Shown: piece by piece, positions 1 through 5,713 of the stretch | How the letters are laid out: the number at the start of each line of letters is the position of its first letter | Numbering within the stretch: the stretch's first letter is position 1 | Program-made: the position numbers and the translations under genes | DNA from: DATKDU01 sp035649415 | Lineage (GTDB): Bacteria > Planctomycetota > Planctomycetia > Pirellulales > Pirellulaceae | Reading direction: 5' to 3' | DNA length: 6,337 bases | Assembly (NCBI GenBank): GCA_035649415.1 | Contig: DASRJP010000304.1 | Coordinates: 1-6,337, forward strand | The notes under the pieces: model-generated | What the model saw: only the letters and a program-made list of their open reading frames with translations | Databases searched by the model: none | What the model was told of the DNA's origin: nothing

Positions 1-1
1 G

Positions 2-502
2 GCCGATCCGAAACCGGGCGTGAAGGTCGAAGCTTCGCCGGCAATCCAGAAGCGGTTCTACAGCACCATCGGCATCGACTACATGGAAGGGAGCGTCAAC
101 TCAGTGCCGCTGCGCGAGAGTACGCTCACGCTCACCGTGGAGAAAGCCGACGAGCGGCAGGTGCTGCTGCGCGTCGATGGCTATGCCAGGCTCGGCAAGG
201 ATTTTGGCGACGAGTCGCGCGACAAGCCGGAGACGCGCGGCTGCGAGCTGCGGCTCCTCGGCGAGGTTTCTTACGACCGCTCGCAGCAGAAAATCGACCG
301 CTTTGATCTGGCCGGCACCGGCCGTGCCTGGGGAAATAAGATGAACTACGTCGGCCGCGAGGTCCGTCTGGCGGATCACCCCTGGCACTACGGCATCGCG
401 TGCGAGCTGGTGACCACGACGACGCCCGCAGATCTCATCCCGCCCTACAACCTGCTGCACTACAACAGCACGCCGCCATATTTTGCCAAGGAAGAGCGGT
501 GA
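2..502 (+). CDS. Partial gene, C-terminal part of an unrecognised protein
   Basis: The frame is open from the window edge (codons from base 2) to a TGA at 500-502, so this is the 3' end of a gene starting outside the window. A GTG at 20 could serve as a start, but upstream codons (A-D-P-K-P-G) are open and no ribosome binding site precedes it, so it is probably internal. About 166 residues are visible. They alternate short hydrophobic and charged stretches (for example T-L-T-L-T-V-E and V-L-L-R-V-D-G), which suggests a beta-rich soluble domain. The middle and end contain G-K-D-F-G-D-E, a G-T-G-R-A-W-G-N-K-M-N-Y segment and a tryptophan/histidine stretch, D-H-P-W-H-Y-G. There is no membrane segment in this part. 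Third codon positions are GC-rich, which supports coding. I do not recognise the family and give no function. It ends 93 bases before the toxin-antitoxin pair and is probably not part of that unit. Confidence 0.75.
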   Translation, partial: ADPKPGVKVEASPAIQKRFYSTIGIDYMEGSVNSVPLRESTLTLTVEKADERQVLLRVDGYARLGKDFGDESRDKPETRGCELRLLGEVSYDRSQQKIDRFDLAGTGRAWGNKMNYVGREVRLADHPWHYGIACELVTTTTPADLIPPYNLLHYNSTPPYFAKEER

Positions 503-595
503 CCTTCGGTCGGCCAATGTCGAATCTGAGTGGCCGCGCTGTGCAAATCGAGATAGAGTAGTGATAGGCACGCGCCTGCAAGGTGACCCTCAACC
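503..595 (+). promoter_or_regulatory. Leader region of the toxin-antitoxin pair with a ribosome binding site
   Basis: This short gap must hold the control region of the toxin-antitoxin pair if the pair is transcribed independently. The one element I can point to is a Shine-Dalgarno-like AAGGTGA at 580-586, nine bases before the ATG at 596. No convincing -35/-10 pair and no clear operator palindrome is visible, although TA operons of this type are usually autorepressed by the antitoxin or the complex. Confidence 0.4.
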
Positions 596-820
596 ATGAT
601 TTCGATTGAACTCGATCCGGCGCAACAAAAGCAACTCGACTCGCTGGCCGCGTCGCAAGGCCAGGACGGCGCCACTCTGGCGCGTCAAATCCTGCTCGAC
701 TATATCGAATTTCAGAATGTGCCGAGCGATACCGACGACCAGTGGGCCGAAGCGTCCATTGCCCTGACGCCAGAGATCATGGAATCAGAGACTTGGGACA
801 TCACCGACAATGGATCGTAG
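596..820 (+). CDS. Type II antitoxin, ribbon-helix-helix-like, partner of a MazF-family toxin
   Basis: This 74-residue protein is the likely antitoxin of the toxin gene that follows. Its N-terminus (I-S-I-E-L at residues 2-6, then helix-forming stretches at about 8-20 and 24-38) fits a ribbon-helix-helix DNA-binding fold: one strand followed by two helices. The C-terminal half (about 40-74) is acidic and tryptophan-containing (D-D-Q-W-A-E, then E-S-E-T-W-D), as expected of a flexible tail that wraps around and blocks a MazF-type toxin. In the family, such proteins neutralise the toxin and repress their own operon. The ATG at 596 is supported by AAGGTGA nine bases upstream. Its stop codon lies inside the toxin gene (11-base overlap), which suggests translational coupling. 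The assignment rests on size, fold pattern and position; sequence similarity among such antitoxins is low, so the exact antitoxin family is uncertain. Confidence 0.8.
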   Translation: MISIELDPAQQKQLDSLAASQGQDGATLARQILLDYIEFQNVPSDTDDQWAEASIALTPEIMESETWDITDNGS

Positions 821-1124
821 CGAAGTGTGGTGGGCAGACCTGCCGCCTCCGCTGGGTCGCCGTCCGGTGCTCATTCTCACCCGGTCTGCGGCAGTGGCGG
901 TGCGAGATCAAGTCGTGGTCGCGCAGATTTCAACGACCGTTCATCAATTGGCGTGCGAAGTCGCGCTAACTCGCGCCGACGGCGTGCCAAAAAACTGCGT
1001 GGTGAATTGTGACGTCCTGCTGACGGTTCCCAAGGCCCGTCTCATTAGCCGGATTGTGCGTTTGTCGCGCGGGAAAATGGACGAAGTGAATCGTGCGCTC
1101 AAATTTGCGATGGAGATCCCTTGA
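810..1124 (+). CDS. Type II toxin, MazF/PemK-family endoribonuclease
   Basis: This 104-residue protein matches the MazF/PemK family along its length. Family members are ribosome-independent ribonucleases that cut single-stranded mRNA at short sequences and arrest growth when the antitoxin is lost. Visible hallmarks are E-V-W-W-A-D-L-P at residues 5-12 (first strand), G-R-R-P-V-L-I-L at 16-23 (contains the conserved catalytic arginine, here Arg18), V-V-A-Q-I-S-T-T at 36-43 (region of the catalytic threonine), C-V-V-N-C-D at 63-68 and T-V-P-K-A-R-L at 72-78, followed by a C-terminal helix. The loop between the first two strands is short, as in the subfamily with W-W-A-x-L-P-x-P-x-G-R-R-P. At the usual threonine position this protein seems to have Ser41 followed by Thr42 and Thr43, a conservative change if the alignment by eye is right. 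The gene overlaps the antitoxin by 11 bases, so both are probably translated from one message. Length is normal and no frame damage is seen, so the system looks intact. Confidence 0.92.
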   Translation: MDRSEVWWADLPPPLGRRPVLILTRSAAVAVRDQVVVAQISTTVHQLACEVALTRADGVPKNCVVNCDVLLTVPKARLISRIVRLSRGKMDEVNRALKFAMEIP

Positions 1125-1134
1125 ACTCTTGTGC

Positions 1135-1146
1135 CGGCCCGGGCCG
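1135..1146. other. 12-bp palindrome between two convergent genes
   Basis: CGGCCCGGGCCG is a perfect palindrome in the 34-base gap between the toxin stop (1124) and the lipoprotein stop (1159, opposite strand). It has no loop and no T-tract on either strand, so it is not a standard intrinsic terminator. It may still mark the boundary between the convergent transcripts. Confidence 0.35.
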
Positions 1147-1158
1147 AGAAAGTGCACG

Positions 1159-1608
1159 CTATGCAGTTTCAGCCGCCAGACCATCCAGCGCCGGCCAGAA
1201 TCCATCCAAATCGCTCAGCCTGGCGGTGTAGTACCGGCCCTCTTCCAGCTTGAAGTCGCGACCCGTCTCGGCCGAAACCGCCCGGGCAATCTCGATCGGC
1301 GTCAGGCGGTCGCGCTCGAGCTTGATCTGGGAGAGTTCGATGGGCACATCGCCCGCGGGTGGATAAGGGGGCGGATCGGGCGGGAGGTAAATCGCACCGC
1401 TAGCGAAATCGACCGCGAACGCGACCACGCCCGGCACGAAAAACAAGAGCAGGCCAATCCCGTCCAGCAGCACGACGCCCCAGTCGAGCCTTCCTGAGGG
1501 CTGCCCGCGCCGCTCGGGATAAAAAATCGTGCCGCAGCCGGCGGCACAGCAGATTCCCGCCAAAGCAGTTCCCGCCAGGAACTGCCGACGACCAAATAGC
1601 AGACGCAT
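1159..1608 (-). CDS. Small lipoprotein with a twin-arginine-like signal, conserved family of unknown function
   Basis: The 149-residue product starts with G-R-R-Q-F-L (residues 6-11), a good twin-arginine motif, followed by a hydrophobic run and a lipobox-like A-A-G-C ending at Cys25. This suggests export, possibly by the Tat route, and lipid attachment at Cys25. After the cysteine comes C-G-T-I-F-Y-P-E-R-R-G-Q (25-36), then L-D-W-G-V-V-L-L-D (41-49), a hydrophobic helix with G-L-L-L-F-F-V-P-G (52-60) and V-D-F-A-S-G-A-I-Y-L-P (66-76). From memory, this C-G-T/Y-P-E-R-x-G-Q plus P-G-V-x-A-F-x-V-D-F pattern recurs in small lipoproteins of several phyla, including gamma-proteobacteria, without known function. 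The C-terminal 70 residues look soluble and charged. The start has only a weak upstream GGGAT, so initiation is supported mainly by the signal peptide. The gene converges on the toxin gene with a 34-base gap. No function is assigned. Confidence 0.85.
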   Translation of the reverse strand: MRLLFGRRQFLAGTALAGICCAAGCGTIFYPERRGQPSGRLDWGVVLLDGIGLLLFFVPGVVAFAVDFASGAIYLPPDPPPYPPAGDVPIELSQIKLERDRLTPIEIARAVSAETGRDFKLEEGRYYTARLSDLDGFWPALDGLAAETA

Positions 1609-1713
1609 GCAGCCGATCCCATTTGCGCGTAAGCGGCGCTGGCAAGCGGCGAACCGTAGCGGAGAACCTTCAGGGAAGCAAGAGAAGCTAGGCAGCGCAG
1701 GGGGCGGAGGGAG

Positions 1714-1727
1714 AGGTCAGAGGTCAG
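1714..1727. repeat. Tandem 7-bp repeat AGGTCAG x2
   Basis: AGGTCAG occurs twice head to tail at 1714-1720 and 1721-1727, inside a purine-rich stretch running from about 1675. Read on the minus strand it gives CTGACCT twice. Simple motifs of this kind are scattered in spacers of planctomycete-like genomes as far as I recall. No function is evident. Confidence 0.6.
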
Positions 1728-1763
1728 AGCGCGTGAATCAATTGGCAGCGCGCTGCAAGCAAG

Positions 1764-1856
1764 GCAAAATGACCAGTGCAAAATGCAAAAGTCAAAATGC
1801 CCTGAGATTCTCCTCTGCTGAAATTTGCATTTTGCATTTTGCAATGATCATTTTGC
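1764..1856. repeat. Imperfect 33-bp inverted repeat built from TGCAAAA units
   Basis: The left arm (1764-1796) and right arm (1824-1856) are reverse complements at 29 of 33 positions, with mismatches at left-arm positions 1773, 1776, 1791 and 1792. The loop is 27 bases (1797-1823). Both arms are made of repeated TGCAAAA / TTTTGCA units, much more AT-rich than the surrounding DNA. A transcript on either strand could form a long stem. There is no coding role, and a terminator is unlikely because the stem has no GC-rich core followed by a T-tract. A dispersed palindromic element, perhaps a small non-autonomous mobile repeat, is the best description; this is inference. Confidence 0.75.
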
Positions 1857-1913
1857 ATTTCCGCTATTTGATTCAGGCCCGTGATCAATGGGGGAACTCG
1901 GAATCGCGCACAC

Positions 1914-1934
1914 CGGGGGGCTGACGCCGCCCCG
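1914..1934. repeat. GC-rich hairpin, REP-like
   Basis: C-GGGG at 1914-1918 pairs with CCCC-G at 1930-1934. After a bulged G at 1929, GGC (1919-1921) pairs with GCC (1926-1928) around a TGAC loop (1922-1925). It lies about 40 bases beyond the stop of the minus-strand gene ending at 1973. No T-tract follows on either strand, so it is more REP-like than a terminator, though it could protect the 3' end of that transcript. Confidence 0.5.
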
Positions 1935-1972
1935 CTCGCCTGAACCCTGAGCCGTGACTCCTGCCCAGCCCT

Positions 1973-2839
1973 TCACTCCAGCGGTATGTTCCGCTGCACG
2001 TGATACGTCGTGTAGATCGACTCGCGGCCCTGGGCGGCGCCGAGATTGAGGTTGTCAAACCCCTTCAGCGGCTCGGCCCGCCACACCTGGCGGTCAAGGT
2101 GCTGGACGGTGATCTCGATGTAGTGGAATCGGGCCAGGGCGTACTGCCACTGGTGGCTGTCTTTGCTGCCGCGGGCTTCGATGATCAGCAGCACCTCGGG
2201 GTCGGTCCCCAGCGAGAAGGCGAAGATCGCGCCGTCGAGCACCTGCTCGTCCTTCGGCTCGTAGCGGACCAGCGGCTGGGTCAGCAGGCGGAGCTGATAC
2301 TGCTCGTCCTGCATGTCGCGCATGCTGGCGGAGAAGTCGCGGGCCAGGGCCTTCATTTGCGACAGACGCTGGCGACCGGTGGCGGCAACGGCCGGCGCCT
2401 TTTCCAGCGGCTGAAAGGAAAGTCCCGCCTCCCGCGGCGACCAGACCGTTTGCCCCTTGAACTCCGCCGACAATGGCGCCAGGGCCAGCGAATGCAGCTC
2501 GTGCTTGCGGTTGGCTTTGTCCCCGAGCCGATAGGTAAAAATCGTGCCGATCACTGCGGGCCGCCCGCTCTTGCTGGCCCACACGAACAGCGCTCCGTCC
2601 TCGCCGGTGCGGGCCGGATTGGTCCACCGCAGCACGGGCTCTTTTTCCAGCGCAAGTTTGTCGCTCTCGCTGCCCTCGACGGAGATGTTGAACTGTCCCG
2701 CTTCGGCCTTGAATGCGGCGAGCGCCTTGGCCGCGGGTGTGGCCTCGCTTTTGGCGGCGGCATCGGCCGGCTGCTGTCCGGCGGCAGTTTGGGCCAGGAG
2801 CAGCCCGAGAGTCAGACACAAAGCGGCAACTGCGCGCAT
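1973..2839 (-). CDS. Secreted protein of unknown function, probably planctomycete-specific
   Basis: The 288-residue product opens with a classic signal peptide: M-R-A-V followed by a hydrophobic core (A-A-L-C-L-T-L-G-L-L-L-A) and a likely cleavage site near residue 20-22 (T-A-A-G-Q-Q). An alanine-rich linker (about 22-42) leads to a single soluble domain. Recognisable segments are V-L-R-W-T-N-P-A-R (about 69-77), A-L-F-V-W (83-87), R-K-H-E-L-H-S-L-A-L-A (about 111-121), T-V-W-S-P-R (about 131-136) and, near the end, W-R-A-E-P-L and Y-T-T-Y-H-V. Exported proteins with L-R-W-T-N-P and H-E-L-H-S are, as I recall, a common unannotated family in planctomycetes; no activity is known to me and no catalytic motif is obvious. 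The ATG is well supported: AGGAG at 2846-2850, six bases away, and a strong promoter 45 bases further upstream. Third codon positions are strongly GC-biased, unlike the WD40 gene next to it. Confidence 0.88.
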   Translation of the reverse strand: MRAVAALCLTLGLLLAQTAAGQQPADAAAKSEATPAAKALAAFKAEAGQFNISVEGSESDKLALEKEPVLRWTNPARTGEDGALFVWASKSGRPAVIGTIFTYRLGDKANRKHELHSLALAPLSAEFKGQTVWSPREAGLSFQPLEKAPAVAATGRQRLSQMKALARDFSASMRDMQDEQYQLRLLTQPLVRYEPKDEQVLDGAIFAFSLGTDPEVLLIIEARGSKDSHQWQYALARFHYIEITVQHLDRQVWRAEPLKGFDNLNLGAAQGRESIYTTYHVQRNIPLE

Positions 2840-2883
2840 GGCCGGCTCCTGGCGGCAGAAAACCCCTTGGCCCCTAGCAGCGC

Positions 2884-2912
2884 ATTAAAGACGATGTGTC
2901 TGTGCCGGTCAA
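2884..2912 (-). promoter_or_regulatory. Sigma70-like promoter of the secreted-protein gene
   Basis: On the minus strand TTGACC (bases 2912-2907) is followed after exactly 17 bases by TTTAAT (2889-2884). Each box matches the consensus at five of six positions. Transcription would begin near 2877, giving a leader of roughly 37 bases with the AGGAG ribosome binding site close to the ATG at 2839. This indicates that the gene is transcribed independently of the WD40 gene ending at 2981. Confidence 0.65.
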
Positions 2913-2980
2913 TGAGCGGGGGTGATTGTGAATGAGCAACGTAAGGACGGCTGGCCGAATCAGCGTTGAGTGCGTGGCGA

Positions 2981-4120
2981 TCAGGGAACTGAAACCGGGC
3001 CACCCGCCGAGTCACCCACCTGGAGCACTTTCTCATCGTTCTCCACTTTCCAGAGGATCGCCACGCCGTCGTGGACATAGGACTCCATCCCCGTAAGGCT
3101 GAATCCCCTTGCCGGCCGGCCAGCGAAATTGCCGTGAGCCGATGCGACTAACATTCCGTCAGGCGAAAAGTCAACTCCGCGGACAACCGTGTCACAATCA
3201 AAGCTTCGTAGCTGCTCCCCGGTGGTCAAATCCCAAAGTAAAACCTTCCCGTCTGTGAATCCCGAGCCAGAAACCAGCCATCGGCCATTAGGGTGAATGG
3301 CCACTGTGTTGAAATCAGACCCATCGCCGAAACAACGAATCTGCTCGCCAGTGGCGACGTTCCAGATGCGAATCGTTCCGTCCCACGATGCCGAGGCAGC
3401 CAGTTTGCCGTCCGGCGTCATGGCGCAGCCGTACACCGCGCCTGAATGGCCTTTGAAGATTCGAACCTGCGAGCCGTCGGTTAGCGACCATAGCCGCAGA
3501 GTTGGATCGTGCAATTGACTACCCCAGTTGTCACCTGCGGCGGACAAGACGTATTGGCCGTCTGCCGACACACACACCGCGTTAATCTCTGCTTCGTGGC
3601 CACGAAGGCAAAACACTTCGCGACCGGTCGCCAGATTCCAAACCCTCACCGTCTGATCGCTCCCGGCGGAGATAATGCGCCGATTATCCCGCGTGAACGC
3701 GACGGCATTCACCATGCCGGTATGGCCTACACACTTGCGAATTTCAATTCCCGTTGCCAAATTCCAGATCACCGTGCCGCATTGGGCGGACGGCCCGTCG
3801 TTCCAATTCGCAGCGATGAAACGGCCATCGGAGGACACTGCAACGCAGGTAACGGCCGGACGTTGTTTTCCGAACGACCGCAATTCATTTCCAGTCTGAA
3901 CGTCCCAAAGCCGCACCGTGCCATCTTGATTGCCGGTCACGAATTGCTTCCCATCCGGACAGAAAGCGACATCGTGGATCGGCCCAATGGACGGATCGTC
4001 GTGGGGTACAACAAAAGCACGATACACGCATGTTCCTGTACCCAGTGCCAGCGCGAGGATTGTCACTCCGCCCAGTAGGAACCGTAAGCTGTACTGGTTT
4101 GGTCGGCGATTGGAGATCAT
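2981..4120 (-). CDS. Membrane-anchored seven-bladed WD40 repeat protein
   Basis: The 379-residue product begins with a basic, polar N-terminus and Y-S-L-R-F-L-L (residues 10-16) running into one hydrophobic helix (about 14-37), so the rest is probably outside the cytoplasm. From about residue 45 to 368 come seven WD40 repeats. Their closing tryptophans are Trp72, 119, 161, 211, 253, 296 and 357, each in a D/G-x-T/V-x-x-x-W context, with G-H dipeptides at 132-133, 174-175 and 224-225. Seven repeats make one closed beta-propeller, a scaffold for protein-protein contacts with no catalysis. The last blade has an insertion of about 25 residues (329-352). No kinase, sigma-factor or protease domain is fused, unlike many planctomycetal WD40 proteins. 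The ATG is chosen because it opens directly into the Y-S-L-R signature; no good ribosome binding site is visible, and a TTGACA (minus strand, 4160-4155) lacks a well-spaced -10. Codon use is less GC-biased than in the neighbour at 1973-2839. The binding partner is unknown. Confidence 0.93.
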   Translation of the reverse strand: MISNRRPNQYSLRFLLGGVTILALALGTGTCVYRAFVVPHDDPSIGPIHDVAFCPDGKQFVTGNQDGTVRLWDVQTGNELRSFGKQRPAVTCVAVSSDGRFIAANWNDGPSAQCGTVIWNLATGIEIRKCVGHTGMVNAVAFTRDNRRIISAGSDQTVRVWNLATGREVFCLRGHEAEINAVCVSADGQYVLSAAGDNWGSQLHDPTLRLWSLTDGSQVRIFKGHSGAVYGCAMTPDGKLAASASWDGTIRIWNVATGEQIRCFGDGSDFNTVAIHPNGRWLVSGSGFTDGKVLLWDLTTGEQLRSFDCDTVVRGVDFSPDGMLVASAHGNFAGRPARGFSLTGMESYVHDGVAILWKVENDEKVLQVGDSAGGPVSVP

Positions 4121-4199
4121 CGCAGGTATTCTGACGGACCCGTGGCGCCATCGGTGTCAAAAACGAGGCACTTTCGGCCGCCGACAGTGGGAAGGGCGA

Positions 4200-4315
4200 A
4201 TTCGGCATCCATCACTGACGGGCCGCATGCCGTATTCTGACAGGCCGCTGCCCCGGCAGCAAACCTCGACTGCACCCACGAGACGTGGCGACGTCGCGAT
4301 CCAAAGTGTGCCACC
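4200..4315 (+). repeat. Dispersed repeat, copy 1
   Basis: Positions 4200-4263 match copy 2 at 4648-4711 at 56 of 64 bases without gaps, 448 bases apart. The block is followed by small palindromes: GCTGCC-CC-GGCAGC (4247-4260), CCACG-AGA-CGTGG (4276-4288), GCGACGTCGC (4288-4297), and GTGGC at 4285-4289 paired with GCCAC at 4310-4314. The copy ends with GTGTGCC (4306-4312), a motif shared by copies 2 and 3. A weaker match precedes both copies (4171-4192 versus 4586-4607, 17 of 22). The copy sits between the WD40 start and the small membrane ORF. Confidence 0.8.
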
Positions 4316-4327
4316 TGCCGGCGCCGA

Positions 4328-4495
4328 CTATAAACTGGTCCACCACTTGAACCGCCGGACGGAGTACAAAAGGCCAATCCCAGCAAAACCGCACACGAGG
4401 ACTGCATAGAAAATTGCGTCGGCGGCCGGATTGGGAAAGAAGTGGAAGAAAGCGGTAAGGGGATAAAGGAAGAGCAACAAACCGGCGGCGCACAC
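4328..4495 (-). CDS. Possible tiny two-helix membrane protein, or a gene remnant
   Basis: The frame ending at a TAG (4328-4330) is open back to 4762, but only the last 70 or so codons look like protein. They encode two hydrophobic helices (A-A-G-L-L-L-F-L-Y-P-L-T-A-F-F and A-I-F-Y-A-V-L-V-C-G-F-A-G-I-G-L-L-Y) joined by H-F-F-P-N-P-A-A-D, then a basic end, V-R-R-F-K-W-W. No ATG fits. The GTG at 4495-4493 gives 55 residues, but the only purine-rich site (GAAGG) is too close to it; an ATT further upstream follows GGAG closely. Upstream of about 4540 the same frame runs into repeat copy 2, so codons there are not genuine. Repeat copies abut both ends, which fits a small gene framed by repeats. 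A damaged start or a decaying gene is equally possible. No function can be given. Confidence 0.35.
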   Translation of the reverse strand: MCAAGLLLFLYPLTAFFHFFPNPAADAIFYAVLVCGFAGIGLLYSVRRFKWWTSL

Positions 4496-4647
4496 ACCTT
4501 CGGGCCAATCCGAGAAAATGGCTCCGATTCTACCGGACGGCGTAGGATCAAGAGGCCGGCATTGGTCGGGGTCGAAAGTGCGCCGCTCTCGGCCGCCGTT
4601 CCTGGGAACACGTGAACTGGTCATCTTACTGTCGCTCGCTGGACAAC

Positions 4648-4760
4648 ATTCGGCGTTCATCACCGACGGGCCGCCAGCCGTATTCTGGCAGGCCGCTGCT
4701 CCGGCTGCAAATCTTGGTTTCGAAGTGGCTCGCGGGGCATCCCGACGGCGGTGTGCCGTC
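4648..4760 (+). repeat. Dispersed repeat, copy 2
   Basis: This is the closest relative of copy 1 (56 of 64 bases over 4648-4711). Its GGGCCGC-AGCC-GTATT-TGGCAGG block is at 4668-4692. Further on, GACGGC (4744-4749) and GCCGTC (4755-4760) form a perfect 6-bp stem with loop GGTGT, so the shared GTGTGCC motif lies across the loop and right arm. The hairpin is about 50 bases beyond the stop of the minus-strand gene at 4809 and might mark its transcript end, but no T-tract follows. Confidence 0.8.
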
Positions 4761-4808
4761 ACATTTGGACGGAGGATCGATGGCGTTTACGTGGACTTTA
4801 CCTGGCAT

Positions 4809-5345
4809 TCACTCAACTTCCCTATCAGAGTCCTGCCGAGACTTAACGTCAATCAACTTGTCTAACGGCATTCCTTCCATAATTCGTCGGCGGACCTCGA
4901 ATGCAGTCCCTGGCTGAATTGGAAACATCGTCCGATGTCCCTTTGAATCAAACACGACCAATCGGTCCTTCACACGCGGAACGACAAAGTCGACGCCCGC
5001 CTGCGACCGAAATGCAGCGCCTCCGTCGCTACGCGCCCTTAGCGAGCTGGACAGAATGGAACCGGCCAGATGACGCGCATCGTCCGAGTCATCTCCAGCA
5101 GCCGTAATCGCCTCAAATTTCACAACCGTATTAAGCACCGAGTCGGCAATTACCCCATTTCCTGCCTCGTCAAACACAATCTCCATCCTGTACCATTGCC
5201 ACAGGAATGACCGGTCACTGCGGGCAAATTCATCGTAAAACATCGGCCGTCTAAAGTAGGTCGCTGCTTGTAGTGCAATACACCCGAGGACGATGCAAAC
5301 CAGTAGTACTCCAAGAACAGTCCACGTAATATTACGAGCGGTCAC
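4809..5345 (-). CDS. Membrane-anchored protein of unknown function
   Basis: I chose the GTG at 5345-5343 as start because GGAGG (5355-5351) lies five bases upstream, an excellent ribosome binding site; a TTG at 5363 would place that site inside the gene. The product has 178 residues. A short N-terminus (T-A-R-N) is followed by one membrane helix (about 6-28: W-T-V-L-G-V-L-L-V-C-I-V-L-G-C-I-A-L). The remainder is soluble: Y-F-R-R-P-M-F-Y-D-E-F (30-40), a strand-rich part with W-Q-W-Y-R-M-E-I-V-F-D-E, an acidic stretch D-D-S-D-D-A-R and, near the end, D-F-V-V-P-R-V-K-D-R-L-V-V-F-D-S. It is probably anchored in the membrane with its domain outside the cytoplasm. I do not recognise the family. 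Codon third positions are less GC-rich than in 1973-2839, as for the WD40 gene. No clear promoter was found; the upstream region holds repeat copies 3 and 4. Confidence 0.8.
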   Translation of the reverse strand: MTARNITWTVLGVLLVCIVLGCIALQAATYFRRPMFYDEFARSDRSFLWQWYRMEIVFDEAGNGVIADSVLNTVVKFEAITAAGDDSDDARHLAGSILSSSLRARSDGGAAFRSQAGVDFVVPRVKDRLVVFDSKGHRTMFPIQPGTAFEVRRRIMEGMPLDKLIDVKSRQDSDREVE

Positions 5346-5431
5346 AGCTTCCTCCAATTGCAAGACAAGCGACTTTGCTGATTAAGTCTTTGACGCACGT
5401 ACCGCAAGCCGGCATGATGCGTAGCGCGGGA

Positions 5432-5502
5432 GGGCCGCAAGCCGTATTGTGGCAAGTCGGCGAGTGGCATCGAAAGGTGTGCCATGTCCGTTTCGGACAT
5501 GC
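5432..5502 (+). repeat. Dispersed repeat, copy 3, with hairpin
   Basis: Positions 5432-5459 match copy 2 (4668-4695) at 24 of 28 bases. Further on, TGGCA (5465-5469) can pair with TGCCA (5480-5484). A perfect hairpin follows: CATGTCCG (5483-5490), loop TTT, CGGACATG (5494-5501). The shared GTGTGCC motif (5478-5484) directly adjoins this hairpin. No protein is encoded. Confidence 0.75.
5483..5501 (+). other. Perfect hairpin, 8-bp stem and 3-nt loop (copy 3)
   Basis: CATGTCCG / TTT / CGGACATG. It shares architecture and the outer five pairs with the inverted hairpin at 5714-5732. No T-tract follows, so it is not an intrinsic terminator. Confidence 0.8.
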
Positions 5503-5713
5503 GGACCCGAGCGTGACTCGGCCATTGCCGAAGACTCCGAGCATGTTGGTGGTTGACAGGACGTGGCCCCGGGCAACAACCTCATTTTACCCGCCAGTCC
5601 AAACCGGCTCGTCAAGCTTTTGTAGGTGGAATGCTCGCTGGGTGGGGCAACGTCCTTTCAGAAGACGTTCCGGCCCGGCATCGTCGGTGATGGCTGGCCC
5701 AGCGGCAGCTCCG
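5503..5713. other. Non-coding spacer between two inverted hairpin repeats
   Basis: This stretch of about 210 bases is framed by the two inverted hairpins. Inside are only small palindromes: CCGAG (5507-5511) with CTCGG (5517-5521), and AACGTC (5649-5654) with GACGTT (5664-5669). Open frames across it have no ribosome binding sites and no recognisable protein features. I see no gene in it. Confidence 0.5.

Larger units (their letters stand above)
1609..1972. other. Non-coding spacer rich in short repeats
   Basis: This 364-base stretch lies between two minus-strand genes. The open frames crossing it consist of repeat translation and do not look like genes. It holds three separate repeat elements listed individually: a tandem 7-mer (1714-1727), a long imperfect inverted repeat (1764-1856) and a GC-rich hairpin (1914-1934). 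No convincing promoter for the lipoprotein gene could be picked. Confidence 0.6.

Noticed and set aside
101..571. Long minus-strand open frame over the first gene
   Set aside because: It is the mirror of a GC-biased plus-strand gene, with no ribosome binding site and an arginine-rich composition typical of a shadow frame.
1135..1146. Intrinsic terminator between the convergent genes
   Set aside because: The palindrome has no loop and no T-tract on either strand; it is listed only as a palindrome.
1764..1856. CRISPR array or tandem array
   Set aside because: The TGCAAAA units are very short, irregular and arranged as two inverted arms, without uniform repeats and unique spacers.
2000..2935. 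311-codon plus-strand open frame
   Set aside because: It lies opposite the secreted-protein gene, which has a signal peptide, ribosome binding site and promoter. The plus frame is low-complexity, rich in G, R, L and Q, as expected of an antisense shadow.
3509..4078. Plus-strand open frame opposite the WD40 gene
   Set aside because: The minus strand encodes clear WD40 repeats here; the plus frame shows no recognisable protein features.
4155..4185. Promoter for the WD40 gene at TTGACA on the minus strand
   Set aside because: The -35 box is perfect, but no acceptable -10 lies 16-18 bases downstream; the nearest AT-rich hexamers are more than 20 bases away.
4518..4865. Plus-strand frame through repeat copy 2 with phrases also readable in copy 3
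   Set aside because: The shared phrases come from the DNA repeat. In copy 1 the equivalent frame has an immediate stop (TGA), so the reading frame is not conserved between copies.
5503..5713. MITE or insertion sequence between the two inverted hairpins
   Set aside because: No target-site duplication could be recognised outside the hairpins and no transposase is encoded between them, so only an inverted repeat pair is claimed.
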